DNA from: Symbiodinium natans
Taxonomy: Eukaryota > Sar > Dinophyceae > Suessiales > Symbiodiniaceae
Length of the DNA: 64,000 bases
Direction: 5' to 3'
Assembly: GCA_905221605.1 (NCBI GenBank)
Contig: CAJNDS010002811.1
Span: 62,001-126,000, forward strand
Shown: in pieces, positions 34,254 through 46,267 of the stretch
How the letters are laid out: each line of letters starts with the position of its first letter
Numbering within the stretch: position 1 is the first letter of the stretch
The notes under the pieces: model-generated
The model's input: only the letters and a program-made list of their open reading frames with translations
Database searches by the model: none
What the model was told of the DNA's origin: nothing
Position numbers and translations under genes: made by a program

Positions 34254-36257
34254 ATGTCGATGAAGCTCCTGGTGCTGGTGCCTGTGACGGTCGTGGGCCA
34301 CTCCTACCTGGCACTCCCTCCTTCACGCAACTTACTTGCAAACTTGGAAGGGCGTGAAGATTGCCCGCACTGCTTGCAGTCAGGCGCGGTGTTTCCACAA
34401 AGTTAGGGGATGCATTGTTTGGAGTCCTCAGATGAGAGATTTTTTGGGTGCTTAGAAGTGCCAATTTTTCTTTGGAAACTACCGGAGGTGGCCCTGACAA
34501 TGTCAAGGAACGGGGAGGGGGTGTGTGGCCGACCCGCTTGGCTCCAGGCTCCCATGGGCTCTGTGGCGACCCCGTGCAGGGACAAAGCAACCCTGTAAGA
34601 CTTGAAGATGAAACTTACCTCAAAACCGGACCCGTGACTGCAACGTACGAGCCGGGAGAAGTGGTGGAGTTCCAAGTGGCAGTCAGTACGCATCACCAGG
34701 GGCACTACGAGTTCCGCATCTGTGACAAGCCACTGGATGCAGGGTCTCTGGCCTCGGCTGCGGACGGGCAGGCCTGTTTGGACCAATGGTTGCTACAGCG
34801 TGCCCCACCTTTGGCGAACTGTGTTGTCAATGATCCCAGAGGCGACTGTCAACCTTTGGACCCGAAGCACCCAGAGAGGTGGTACCTGCCGCCAGCCGGG
34901 TCACAGACGCCAGTGGCTGGAAGGGACTTCAATGACTCCATGGCTCCGGCGTATCCGTCCTCAGCAGAAGTGCATCGCATGAGGTTCAAGATTCCAGCCG
35001 GCTTGCAGTGCTCCAGGCGCTCAAGCCAGTCAATTTGAGACTCCCATAAGGTTGATTGTCTTTGCTCTCTCATGCTCATTTGACTCTCCTGCTGGCTAGG
35101 TGCACCTTGCAGTGGTATTGGTCTTCTGGAAACAGCTGCTACTACGATGGCGACTACTTCGACTACTATCGAGGCATTGCTGCACTCGGATGGGATGCAG
35201 CGGCATGGCAACCACAGATACTGGAAGACTGGGCCAACTGCGGCAATAGCTGCTGCCGAAGTGGCGGGACATTCGGAGAGGAGTTCTGGAATTGCGCTGA
35301 TATTTCAGTGGCAGCGCGTGGTAGTTCTTCGTCAACGACACCAGAGCCATCAACCACAACATCCGTTTCTTCACCTGAATAGGAGGGCCTGAATTTTTGC
35401 AGAGGTTTCTTGTCGTAGAATGTCCTGAAACGGTCCAGTGCAAAGGCCGTATCAACTTCTACGACTGTCACCACCACACACTCGGCAACCATCCCTTTGT
35501 TTTCCCCTGTGGATGGTGGTGAAGGGCGGGCTTGCCGCGGACGAAATGCGCAAGACAACGCTGCGGCCTACTACGCAGTCTTTAATGGCATGCCCTTGCT
35601 GGATGATTGCAAGGCAAAATGCATTGCTACTGCAGGCTGTGTTGGCATAGAGCACAGCTCGGGACGCTGTGAAGTTTGGACACGTCCTGAGGGCATCCAG
35701 GCTTCCATTTCCCTTCGTGGGTTCACATGTCTTCGCCTGGGCGAGGCATCAACCACAAGCCGGCCAGCGCTGGGGACCTTCGAGCCAATCGGGGAGGACA
35801 AAGCTTGCCGTGGGGCGAGCTCCAGGGACAACTCTCCTGGCTACTACTCGGTCTTCTTTAGAATGTCCCTCGACGAGTGCAAGGTTCAGTGTGCACTCAA
35901 CGAGGACTGTCGTGGCATCGAGCATTCGAAGAGGGGACGGTGTGAAGTATGGGTAAGGGCAATTGAAGCCAGCGCTGACGTTCCTGGCTTCTCATGCTAC
36001 ACTTACACTTCACCCGGGGTCCAGACCTGAGTGCTGCAAAACCCTGTTGGCTGCTAGGTGTTTTGCTACATGTGTGGAACATGTTCCCATCACCTCAGGC
36101 CCCATCTACTTCTACGACTTCATCGCCTCGAGCCTGCTCCAGGGCTTGGGCAGCTTGCGGCGGCCAAAACTGGGATGGGCCGACCTGTTGCGAAGATGGA
36201 CACGTCTGTTTTGCTGCGGCTTGGTCAAGCCTGTGCATGACAAGCCCGGTCAGGTAG
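34254..36257 (+). CDS. Secreted lytic polysaccharide monooxygenase with two PAN-like modules and a CBM1
   Basis: Five exons join in phase: 34254-34383, 34488-35016, 35100-35364, 35446-36018, 36099-36257 (551 residues, stop 36255-36257). An in-frame stop just upstream supports the ATG at 34254. Residues 1-15 are a short signal peptide. Cleavage would leave His16 as the N-terminus (HSYLALPPSRN), the copper-binding histidine of LPMOs. Further chitin-binding type-4/LPMO marks are LCGDP, STHHQGHYEFRICD (second copper histidine, about 112-113), CTLQWYWSSGNSC and EEFWNCADI. A Ser/Thr linker follows, then two Cys-rich PAN/apple-like repeats (about 326-395 and 412-490, each with ACRG ... GIEHS ... RCEVW), a second Ser/Thr linker, and a CBM1 (about 511-547: AACGGQNWDGPTCCEDG). 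It probably cleaves cellulose or chitin oxidatively outside the cell. The exact AA family (AA10/AA15-like) is not settled. Donors are GC, GC, GT, GT; acceptors are AG before G. Confidence 0.88.
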
Positions 36258-36343
36258 TGTGGGTATCTGTCAATTCATGGTGCATTCACGTGGAAGTCTT
36301 AGACGATAAGCTGGTATCCGAACTGGAAATCTGAAGTGCGATT

Positions 36344-36361
36344 GGGGGGGGGGGGGGGGGG
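36344..36361. repeat. Poly(G) tract, about 18 bases
   Basis: A G run shortly downstream of the LPMO stop, in non-coding sequence. Confidence 0.9.
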
Positions 36362-37760
36362 CAACCATGCGCAGAAGGAATGTTGAAACCAGATCCCGCT
36401 GCTGAGGAAAGCGTTTGGTATTCGCAGTGCCGGCCTGCTGCAACTCTGGCAGAGATGCCCGGCCTTGCTCCTGAAAGCAGAAAGCACCGCCGTGGCTTGC
36501 CGAAAGTGGTTGAAGATTCCGAGAAGACTTTGAACACTTCAATTTGTTCTTGGGTTTTCAAATGTCCTCGGAAAAGGTAAACATCACAAAAGCACCACCA
36601 AATAATCACAGAACATGATGCATCCAGTTTGCAGGTTTTCGGGGGAGCACATTCCTGCAAGATGGCACTCTCTTGGATCACACGCTGGCAGATGAAGAGT
36701 TGTGAGAAAGTCATGGCTTCCTGCTTCGTGATGGTTGTGACATTCACACGGATGCTTCTCGCAGCCAGTACTTCGCAACAGGGAGCTGCTCTCCCCTTTC
36801 AGAGACACTTAGCGCCTGTTTGCGAAGGTTTGCTGTACAGTACAGATGCTCTGGCTCTTCGTAGCTGGCCAAAAGCCTGCGGAAGGCCAGTCTGCCGAAT
36901 TTAGTTTTGTAGTGCGACTGCACTATTGCAACACTGCTAACTGCCACACTGGCTTAGGTCCTTGTTCATGCACAGCTAAACACACGATGCACGAGGTCGC
37001 TGATGCGGTACGCTCCATCAGGTGCTAAGCATGTAAAGAGCATTATCCATGCTTCTCGTCGAAATCATCTACCTGGATCCATGTGACTTTGACATTTGTG
37101 CTGGTGCGCGTTGAACCATCTCGTGCCGAATTGTCACCTCAAATCTGAGGGCCACTTTTGCAGTCATGACCACTGCGGTTGTTGACCGCTGCGCCCAGAG
37201 TGGCGTTGCCCGACGTGCACGTAGCAAACGAGAAAAAGGAGGGCCCCGCTTCGGTTGTATTTCTGGCGTGTTTACACTGAATTCGGTTGGGTCGATGGTT
37301 GGTCGCATCGACAGGTGCTGGCTCAGAGACGGAGGGCGCTTGCGCGTGAGTCCACTGAGTCCATCTACACTGGAGCATCCGCAAGGCTGCTTCCACGAGG
37401 GAGTCTTCTGTGGGGCGAAGCCTCACAGAAAGTGTGAGCCGCTGGGACGGAGATTCGACGACAATGCTGAGTCGGCAGGAGGCTGTGAGAGTTGATGGCG
37501 ATATGTCTCTGGATGCTGTTTCAACGGGGCTCGAGACATGCTGAACTGCTGAACACTCAGAACATGTCAGAACTCAGGAACCACCCCGAAGCTCGAAGCT
37601 CTCGAAACCACGAAGCATGCTTGACACATCTTGCGGCAAAGTGGAGCACACGGACACCGCTCGCTTGAATGGGCTCGTATCTCTACGCGGTCGTAAGACA
37701 AAGGCCACACACGTGGGCAAGTCAAGCAACACAGCCCGTGGCAGAGACTGCTTAGTAGCG
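36362..37760. other. Unassigned stretch
   Basis: Possible exons occur at 36380-36580 and 37255-37437 (with EFGWVDGWSHRQVLAQRRRA), but without family or joins. The rest shows nothing notable. Confidence 0.3.
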
Positions 37761-37761
37761 C

Positions 37762-39600
37762 TTGGTCAGAGCCATGTCCATTGAGGCCGAGGGCACTGTG
37801 CTCTTGCTGGTGTCCCTGTTTAAGTTTCGGTTTGCTTTGACCTGTGGCCCGAGTGGAGACTGGAGTCAGGAAGTGGTAGCAGAGCTGGAAAAGGCCAACC
37901 GCCATTTTGCTGGCGAGGATCTTTGGAGGCACGTCTTGCTTTTTGACTTACTTGAAAGGCTTGTTTTGTGGACCTTGTGTTTGGCACCAGGCTCAACACG
38001 GCCATCTTCAATTGTGCCGACGAGAATGAGGTCACCACGCAGCTTGCTAGCCGAGCCTTGGCAAAGCGTAGAGAAGAGGAGTTGCGGTGCCTTGTGCGCT
38101 GGTCAGGCTTTCAGAATTATTCCACCGTTTTTAGGATGTTGTTGAAGCCTCTGCCCGTCCATGCGAGGAATTTTCCAAGTGGTCACGAACATGCGAAAAG
38201 AATACCAGTCCGGGCAGTTCTATGCCAGTGACCAGGGTGCCTTGGGCATCAGCAGAAGGAAGTTAGGCATGGCTTGCCTAGTGCGCAACTCATCCCACAC
38301 AAGGCAACTACCTGGCGTTGCTGGGCACGCTGCAGAACCAGCATCCCGTCAGCTTGTTGACTCTTGCAGTGTCAGAGCATCGGGGTCACAATGGGTCACA
38401 GCAGGCTTTGCCTGGTTCGGCACACTTAGCCAAGGGACTATTTCGCCTCTCGACAGTCTGCTACTTTACGTGGCTGGATCGCTGAAGCTCTTGGTGCGGG
38501 TCGCGAGGGCAAGGGCCAGACCCAGACATCCAAGGCAGCGCAAGCTCCGAGAAGGGTCACATTTTAAGAGCCTTAGGCTAGGGTTTCCCGTTCGCCTGAC
38601 AGCGCCTACAGGACAACGGCCTGACACGAGCAGACGCTCAGAGATTGCGAAAGTTGGAGGCCAGCAGAGAGGCCAGAAGCTTCCCTCTCCGTGTGTTTTC
38701 AATGAAATTGAATGCTGCGGTGGCATGTAAGCAGCAGAAGCAGCTCAGCAGCGTTCTGGGGCGCAGGCCCTGGCTGCAGAACTCCGAGAGCTTCGTTCCT
38801 TGCGCTCTGCCGTCCAATCCTTCACATCTTTTGATACATCAGCTATCGGAAGAGGCACGTAACAGAACAGTCTATGACCTATTATGATTCATGATCCTAC
38901 CCAGTGGAGACTTGTTCACAAGGGCTGCCTCAGGAAGAGAGAAAGAAAAGCCCAAGCAGCAGGAGAAGACAAAGGCTCGGTACACGGACAAATCGCGCGT
39001 AGGAGAGTGAGAGTGCCAAGGGCGTCTTGTCCGGTGCAGGATGCAGGTACAAAGCCTGAGAAAGAAGTTGCAAAGGCAAAGCCGGAAGCTCCCGGTTACC
39101 AGGCATGCCGATTGCATGTGCACAGCTTGCAGCGTGCATGGCTTGATCAAAATCGTGAAAGGTGAGGACCGACATGGGCTGGATTAGGTATGACGACGAG
39201 TCCCAAGCAGTCCTGCGGACTGCCGCGGAGAAGGGGCAGGAAGAATGCCGCTAAGCTTTAAGCAATGCCAAGCATCTGCCGAGCTTGTAAGCTCATGCCA
39301 CAGCAGTCAAGAGAGCTGCGGCTTTGGCCCCAATTCTTTACCCCTAAGGTGAGATCTTCGCTCAAGGCCAGTATTACAAGATTAGCCTCAAGCGCCTCTT
39401 GGCCCCGGAAGGAGAAAAGCCGCTTTTTGGCTCTTACTTAGTCACTTTGCATTTCGACATCACAAGGAATGGTCCAGATCAATCCTTCCACAGGAAATGA
39501 ACGGACTGTTCGCCTACAGGGCGAGGCCCCTCGCGGTCCGGAGATGCCAAAGTTGAACTTTAAGCGCCTTATAGTCGAGCTCCTTGGACTGGAACTTTCA
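37762..39600 (+). CDS. Unrecognised gene with coiled-coil-like exons
   Basis: Coding-like stretches on the + strand are 37840-37920 (GDWSQEVVAELEKANRHFAG), 37966-38090 (FGTRLNTAIFNCADENEVTT, then ALAKRREEEL), 38161-38265 (VVTNMRKEYQSGQFYASDQG), 38630-38745, 38735-38860 (ALAAELRELRSLRSAVQSF, heptad-like), 39350-39420 (GQYYKISLKRLLAPEGEKP) and 39490-39600 (RTVRLQGEAPRGPEMPKLNF). Frames change between pieces as expected for introns. I cannot name the family. The last pieces might instead be 5' exons of the ubiquitin-pathway gene that follows. Confidence 0.4.
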
Positions 39601-39659
39601 TGCAGATGTGGCACATTCCTCAACATGTCCAGTGTTGGAACAGTTTGAGTTGGCCCTCT

Positions 39660-42600
39660 GCCAGGTTCAAGCAGGTGGAGTCTTGCATAGCTGCTGGCGA
39701 AGTGCCAAGCTTTCACAGATGTGAGCCTGTTGATGACAATCTCATGGAGTCTTGCCAGCCAAAACAACGCACATTTCTAACAGTTCTGTATGCTCGTTTC
39801 GCTGGCCGCACTCCAACCATACTACCAACACCTCAGCACCAGGAGTGGGAGGTGGAGATGTCGTTCCCTGCGGACTCAGCTCTGCAGAAAAGCTTGGAAA
39901 ATCTTGCTGCGCCTTTGCGGCAAAATGCGACCAATAGCCTTGTTGGAGGAATTGCCCAAGCATCTGCCATCGAAATGGCTGCAGCTTGAAGCTTACACGG
40001 CTTACCGGCTCGCACCAGCTGAGGCCAGCATGTTCGACAACAGCTTGAACAAGCTAACGTTGTGCATACGTTTCCCCGTGGAGTTTCCCATGAGTCCACC
40101 GGAAGTTTGGGTACGGCGGCCACGCATGCGATATCGATCTGGTCAGTCAGGCAGTGGAAGCGGCAAAGACAAATGTATCAGTATCCTTCAGTGAAGGACT
40201 CAACAACCGTTTGCAGGTCGGGGTTGTGCGATTCGGCGCCCTGCCAGGTCCGGTCACCTTTGGTGGCCGCGTTTGCAGTGCCGTTGAAGCACTAAAGCAT
40301 ACCAAAGCCGACGTTGTCGTGCCAGCCTACACTTGTGCTTGACATTTTGACACTGTTACAATGTTTCGCTTCGGGGCCTGGCGGCCATGCTCATAGAGAA
40401 CATAGAGCTGCAATCCAACTCCCGTCGTTTCGTAGAGCTCCTTCAGACGAGGTATGCTTCTGGCATCTGCGGGCTGGCAGCCGGGGACCTCCATGCTCGC
40501 CGTACTCAAAGAGGTGCAGCAAAGCCTGGTGGAGTCTGGTATCGAGGCCAACACCACCGTCAGCATCAAAAAGGCCCCATATACTCACGTGTGACAGCAA
40601 GGGCGGCATTCTTGTGCGGTTGCAGTGTGGTTGCTTTTCCAGAGCGCGAAGGAATATCCAAAAGCTGCCATCCAACTGCAGCGCCGCTTGGCCTTCCTGG
40701 GACGGGCCTCTACGAAGAGCCATGAAGAGCCCGGAGTCCTCCCCCGGAATATTGCTTGGCTGAACCTTGGCTGAGGTCTAAACACAGAGCTTTTTCCCAC
40801 GGTCAATGGCTTCTGTCGGGATGGCATGACGGCCATTTCCCCCCTCGAAGCTTCGGCCTTCCTGGGCGACCTCTCCAGGCATGACATGAAAAGACCATGA
40901 GGCATAACAACCCTAGCTATTCATCAGCTTCATCTTTCCTGTCAAGAGTGGGCCCCACTTGGGCATCGCCCTTCATTCCCGCAGGCTTGAGGCCACCGAC
41001 AAGATCGGGTTGCCTTTCGCTTATGCGAAACTTCGAGATGACAAGAGTGACAAGAGCATGCTCAGGGTTTAAAGGGTGCTCTCAATGTGTGATTATTCAT
41101 GGTCTGCGCACGATTCACACTCGGAGTACAGGGGTGGACATGAGAAACGGCAGAGACTAAGGAATGACATTTACCAACGTGCTGAATTGGGCGCGGAATT
41201 GGTTTTGCCCATGGTCTTTGAGCTTAAAACACTTCTGGGGCGAAAGACTCATTGCGCCCACAGCTGCGAATTAATGTTTGGCTCATAAATCTGCCAAGTC
41301 TGTCTCAGGTGTGACTTTCTCTTGTTTACTTGTTGTTCTTGAGATGCAAAGGTGCGATCTTTGAGTTCATAGATGGTTTGCCGGAGAACCACGTACTGAT
41401 CCCAAAGTGGGTTATGGAGGACCTCGCGATCGATGAGCCACTCGTCTTGAAGATTGCCTTTCTCTGCCAGGATATTGCTCGCTCCAACAATCGCTGCAAT
41501 ATCTTGCCAAGGCGAGAACCCTTGAGGGTGCGGGGTGTCTCTCTCGATCTTGTCACTGCCGTGCCTTTGCTGCACTGCACTGAGACGGCCTCGGCAAGTC
41601 TCTGCAACTCAGCGACTCAGATGCTGGGGTCGACCCTGCAACCAGGTGAAGGTTCAACCGCACAGCGTGGACTTCTACCAAGCTGTTCGGGACAGTGGTC
41701 GCGATGTGCGGGAGCTGCTCACAGAGTCCCTTTCACGCTTCAGCACGCTTACCGAGGACCGTACAGAACCTGTTTTTGAAACCGGCCATTTCTCAAACAC
41801 GTTCCCATGATTTCCCGTGCATGGGTGTCAGGACACCGCGGTGCCCATTGAGGTGAGCGGCAGGCGAGCCACAGTAAGCCACGGCAAGCCACGGTAAGCC
41901 TGTAGCATAAGTGGTAGACAGGGTCTCGAGCGAGATCTTGTTACTTGCGTTTTTATGCGTGATCATGTGTGGCCTCTGATAAGGCTCTATGAGGTGCAGG
42001 TGAACACAGTGGAGCCGCATGGTGCCGTTCGCATCATTGCAGCTTAGCATCAGCAGCCGTGATGTGCTAGCTGCCGTTGGAGCAACGACCATAACGTCCA
42101 AGGACATGGATGTACAGCATCACTTTGAGTTCAAGGCAGGCTTTCAATATCTGTCAATGATGCTCTACGTTACGTGCCGATTGCGACTGTCGTGAGGTGG
42201 AGTTCGAGCCTGCTCCTGATCTGGAGGATGAAGCAGCTACAAAGGCCTGCTACTCAGCATCTCTACGTTCTACAGCGGCCCTGCTCGTTGAGATCGGCTA
42301 AGATCCTCCTCTTTGCCTGCTTTTAGCTTTGCCCAGGAGTTCCAGGATCGAGCTCTCCAATCTTTGAAGCTGCGCCGGGAGCGCTCGGCTGCTGGGCGTC
42401 AGGACCACCGCATGGGTCACGACCAGGGCCACAAAGTGCAGCTCAGTTTTAAGCAGCCAGGAGATAGAAGACCGTCGGCGCGAAGCTCGACAGAAGCGCT
42501 ACGAGGAGTGCCACGGAGTAGATGAAGTAGCGATCCTCCAATTGATCTCGGCGACGCTCCTTGCAAGGACTTGGTGTCGTCCGCGTCCGCGAAAGCAACA

Positions 42601-44881
42601 TCCGAGAGCAGTCGTTGGTTGGCAATTCGGTTTCTAGCATGGATGGGGCCGACATGGCGCATGTGGACGTATGAACCACATAGAACTGCATGACTGCGTT
42701 TTTGTCTGTCTTCAATGTGATTCAGACGTGGAGAATTCAAAGTGAAGTGGCCAGGTGATGGCACGGTGGAAATCGGCCTCAGGATGCCCGATGGGTCACA
42801 GCTTAAAGGTGCACAGAAACATCCAAACATCTTTTTACTTGTTTGGGGATTGGACACGGTTGGGAGCAACCAGGTGGGTGTGGAAGTATGCTTAGATATG
42901 TTTAGTATGTAGTAGGACGTACGTAGGTAGTTGTGCCGCAGTAGTGGCAAGCCGAAACAGGCAAGTTCCACGAGGGTGCGCCGGTGGCCTGCTTGATGCT
43001 GGCGGCCTTAGAGAGTTCGTGGGCCAAAGCAGCACTGCCTTGGGGCGTTTACCTCCGCATGGCTTTCCCGAAGAAGGCCCAGAAGCCTTGGGCTGCTCAC
43101 AGATTGCTCCCGTTCTGATTCTTGCAGTCTGGATCAGGTGCTAACGAGTGACGATGTCATCGGAAAAGATTTTCACAGGAGCACGCTCAGCGTGCAGGAC
43201 TCTGGCTCCTCACGATGGTGCCATTATAATCATTGTCGAATAATAGACATTTTCATAAGCTCTGTTCGCATTGCAGGAAGAGCAGGCACCGGAGAAGGAT
43301 GAGGAGTTGTTTGCCGTTCTTCGCGCCGCTTGCTAAGTGGGTGCATCCAGCAAGTGCAATTCGGGAGTGAGACAAAGCAGCAGACTGCGCTGAAGGATGC
43401 GCCGTCGCCAAAAAAGTCCAGAGCTGCGGGTACGATGCCCGAGGCCTTCCTTTGGTGACATTTCTGCTCTGCAATGCTGTGCGCTGACGAGTGTCAGTGG
43501 GCAGAGGAACTAGCGCCATTGCCAGTGCCGGAGCGGGACGAAAGCGAACTGTTGTCGAGGCCTCCTGGGGTGTGCTCGCGGGTGTGCTCGCTTCTGTGCG
43601 TCAGACTGCGTGCGACTCGTGCCACTTTGTTGTGTTGTTGCTTTTGTCAGGACGCAGCGTGCCTTCGAGATGCAGCGCTTCCTGCGCGCCGGTTTCAGCC
43701 TGGAGGAGGCATTGTTGTGAGTGCGAGTGGGGGCTGCCTCGGCGGCATGCGGCAGCTGGGCCTGTCTTGCAAGTCCACGGAGAGTCGGGGTTGGAGAGCT
43801 CATGCGAAGTGATGCATCAAAAATATTCAAAATCACACATGCTGTACCGGCCCAAATCATTGCTCTACATGAACAAGTGCATGTCGTCATTGGAGCAGGG
43901 GATGCGCGTCAAAACGCACGTTTAGCATAAAATCAAGCTTCTGCACCCGAACAGCTTTATGACCATGATTGCTATTGCCATTGTTTCTAATGTTACTCAT
44001 GCAGACGCTCCACGATCCAGGTGGCCTCAATGGACGAAACGAAATCTGGGCGCGTGCCCGCTCCACCACCTCACTGACAGAGCAGAACACAACCAGAAAA
44101 ACCAGGAGTTCACCGAACCGTGGGAGCTACCTCTAGCATTCCACCGGAGAACTTGCGAAGCCCACGTATTGATACAAGACGTGATCCAGTTCCTGTCACA
44201 ACCCACACCCGGGAGAAAGAGCTGAGTTGATTGTGCTGCTTTGTCACCCAATGGATTCTGACAGACGTGTTGTTCTGCTTGCATGAGTCGGTGTTCAGTC
44301 GAACACGTCTTTCTTGCAACAATTCTGGGCAAGAAATGCGGGCTGCTACACCAGTGCAGTAGAACTTTCCGTGGTGGCTAGGCCGAGCAGAAGTTCCAGG
44401 CAGGAGAGATCTTGCCGCCGACAGCAGCATCCAGGTGCACGGTAGAGAGTGATGTGGAAGCCTGAGCCATTGCTTTGCATCATTGTTTCTGCGCAGCTGA
44501 TAAAAGGCGCCCGGAGCCACGACCACCAGGAGCTTTGCCGGGGTCATCGCCCAAGGGAGCCACTTCGCCGTCTGGCCCCTGGATTTCCTGTGCTGAGCAG
44601 GTTGCTAGTGGCTGCTACACGGTAGTGCTTTGTTCTTGTATTAGCTGCAAGTGAAGGGCGGAGGATGCGAAAGAAGAAGACGAGAAGGAGAAGCGCATCG
44701 AGGCGTTGTTGGGTGGGTGTGTGTGTGTGTGTTGCTCATTCTTTTCGTGGGCGTTCTGTTCAAGGCTGTCGTGGCCTTTACTGGGGCCGACCGGGAAGTG
44801 GCGAAGAAAGCCTTGGAGGACAATCAGTGGATTGAGGAGCTGGCTGTCAACAGCGTGCTCGACTCCCTCGACCAAAGTTGA
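39660..44881 (+). CDS. E2-UFD1-UBX-UBA-like fusion protein, copy 1
   Basis: Exons: ~39660-39746, 39843-39905, 40024-40129, 40248-40277, 40452-40573, 40652-~40700, ~40788-40878, 40985-41026, 41162-~41262, 41352-41436, 41512-41557, 41646-41756, 41832-41863, 41984-42038, 42103-42135, 42197-42244, 42337-~42412, 42461-~42505, ~42726-42808, 42961-43076, 43138-43197, 43277-~43336, ~43508-43558, ~43655-43714, 44765-44881. The first six give a UBE2Q-like E2 fold: EWEVEMSFPADSALQKSL, LTLCIRFPVEF, PMSPPEVWVRRPRM, then TFGGRVC with the likely catalytic Cys, and GWQPGTSMLAVLKEVQQSL. The next group is the UFD1 domain (ATDKIGLPF, GRKTHC, VNGLP/IDGLP...PKWVMEDL, VKVQPHSVDF, EPHGAVRII). A basic helix (EDRRREARQKRYEE), a UBX domain (MPDGSQLKG ... 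WGVYLRMAFPKKA), acidic linkers and a UBA-like end (FTGADREVAKKALEDNQW) follow. UFD1 and UBX bind the Cdc48/p97 segregase. The true 5' end is not resolved. Confidence 0.8.
44700..44733. repeat. Short (GT)n run
   Basis: A GT/TG run in the last intron of fusion copy 1, just before the terminal UBA-like exon. Confidence 0.8.
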
Positions 44882-44969
44882 AGGCGGCAGCTGCAACGCT
44901 TACATGTCACACGTTGTCATACATGAGCCATTACAGCGGGCTTCCAAGCCGAAGTGAAAGAAAACGAGA

Positions 44970-45320
44970 GAGAGGGAGAGAGAGAGAGAGAGAGAGAGAT
45001 AGAGAGGGAGTCTCTAACGGAATGTCGTCCCTAGAGCATAGTCAGGTAGGTATGTGGGGGCTAGGCTTCAGACGGAAGCTAGTGGCGAGCAGAGGGGCGT
45101 GGCTGGGAAAAGCATCATGGGTGGATACCAGGCCCCGATCAGGTGTAAGGCGTGCTGTGGCGGTCAACAAAGACCGCCACGTGTGGTAGTGCCGACTGGA
45201 TGCGGGATCGGGGCGCACTTCCGCGCGGGGGTTTCCCCATGCCCCAAAGAAAGACAGAAAGAGAGAGAGAGAGAGAGACAGCGAGACAGAGCGACAGAAA
45301 GACAGAGAGACAGAGAGAGT
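44970..45320. repeat. (GA)n and (CAGA)n simple repeats
   Basis: GA runs at about 44970-45005 and 45257-45320 flank a short unassigned stretch between the two fusion genes. Confidence 0.85.
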
Positions 45321-45431
45321 GCCTTCCGTACACCGACTAATTACACGCGGGGGTGCGAGGAGATGTTAAGTGCCCTGGACAGTATCATGCCGACTGGGGA
45401 GGAGGGAGATTTCTTGACCTTCACACTCGCT

Positions 45432-45880
45432 GAGAAGAAGAAGAAGAAGTAGGAAGAAAAAGAAGAAGAACAAGAAGAAGAAGAAGAAGAAGAAGAAGAA
45501 GAAGAAGAAGAAGAAGAAGAAGAAGAAGAAGAAGAAGAAGCAGAAGAAGAAGAAGAAGAAGAAGAAGAAGAAGAAGAAGAAGAAGAAGAAGAAGAAGAAG
45601 AAGAAGAAGAAGAAGAAGAAGAAGAAGAAGAAGAAGAAGAAGAAGAAGAAGAAGAAGAAGAAGAAGAAGAATAAGAAGAAGCAGAAGAAGAATAATAATA
45701 AGAATAAGAATAAGAAGAAGAATAAGAAGAAGAAGAATAAGAATAAGAAGAAGAAGAAGAACAAGAAGAAGAATAAGAAGAAGAAGAACAAGAAGAAGAA
45801 TAATAAGAAGAAGAATAAGAAGAAGAAGAAGAAGAAGAATAATAAAAAGAAGAAGAAGGAGAAGAAGAGGAAGAAGAGAG
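45432..45880. repeat. (GAA)n triplet tract, about 450 bp
   Basis: A long GAA/AAG repeat, perfect in its 5' part and interrupted by AAT/CAA variants in its 3' part (after about 45670). It separates the two tandem ubiquitin-pathway genes. The long Leu-, Phe-, Lys- or Glu-type frames it creates on both strands are artefacts. Confidence 0.97.
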
Positions 45881-46267
45881 TAGCTCAAAGCTCGACTTTT
45901 TAAATGCAAAGGTTTGGGCTGAAGAAACTAAAGAAGAGGCGGAGGCGAGGCCTCTGCAGCAGGGGAGGAGAGGCCCTGCAGGTGATCCAGCCAGGGAAGC
46001 CGCTGACGATGCAGTGGGCGGCTCTGGCAGCTAGGTCTGCGCGCACGTGCTGAACGCAACGGGCTGAGACATGTACAGGCAGCGCTGCCGGCTCGATGTT
46101 GTACATATGTCATATGGCGCCAGGAGGAGATGTGCGCGTTCGAGACAGGGAAAAGTTTTTGCACACATCCCTGTGTCTCACAGACAGACGACAGCAGAGT
46201 CATGAGACACGCTGGCAATGCCCTCGCGATGGTTCAAAGGCGCCGGCCACTTGAGCCATTGATTGAG

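Noticed and set aside
34448-36334. Several separate small genes in the LPMO region
   Set aside because: The frames join through GC/GT-AG introns in correct phase into one multidomain protein, so they are exons of a single gene.
45366-45909. Minus-strand frames of almost pure Phe and Leu
   Set aside because: They are translations of the GAA/TTC triplet repeat and not proteins.
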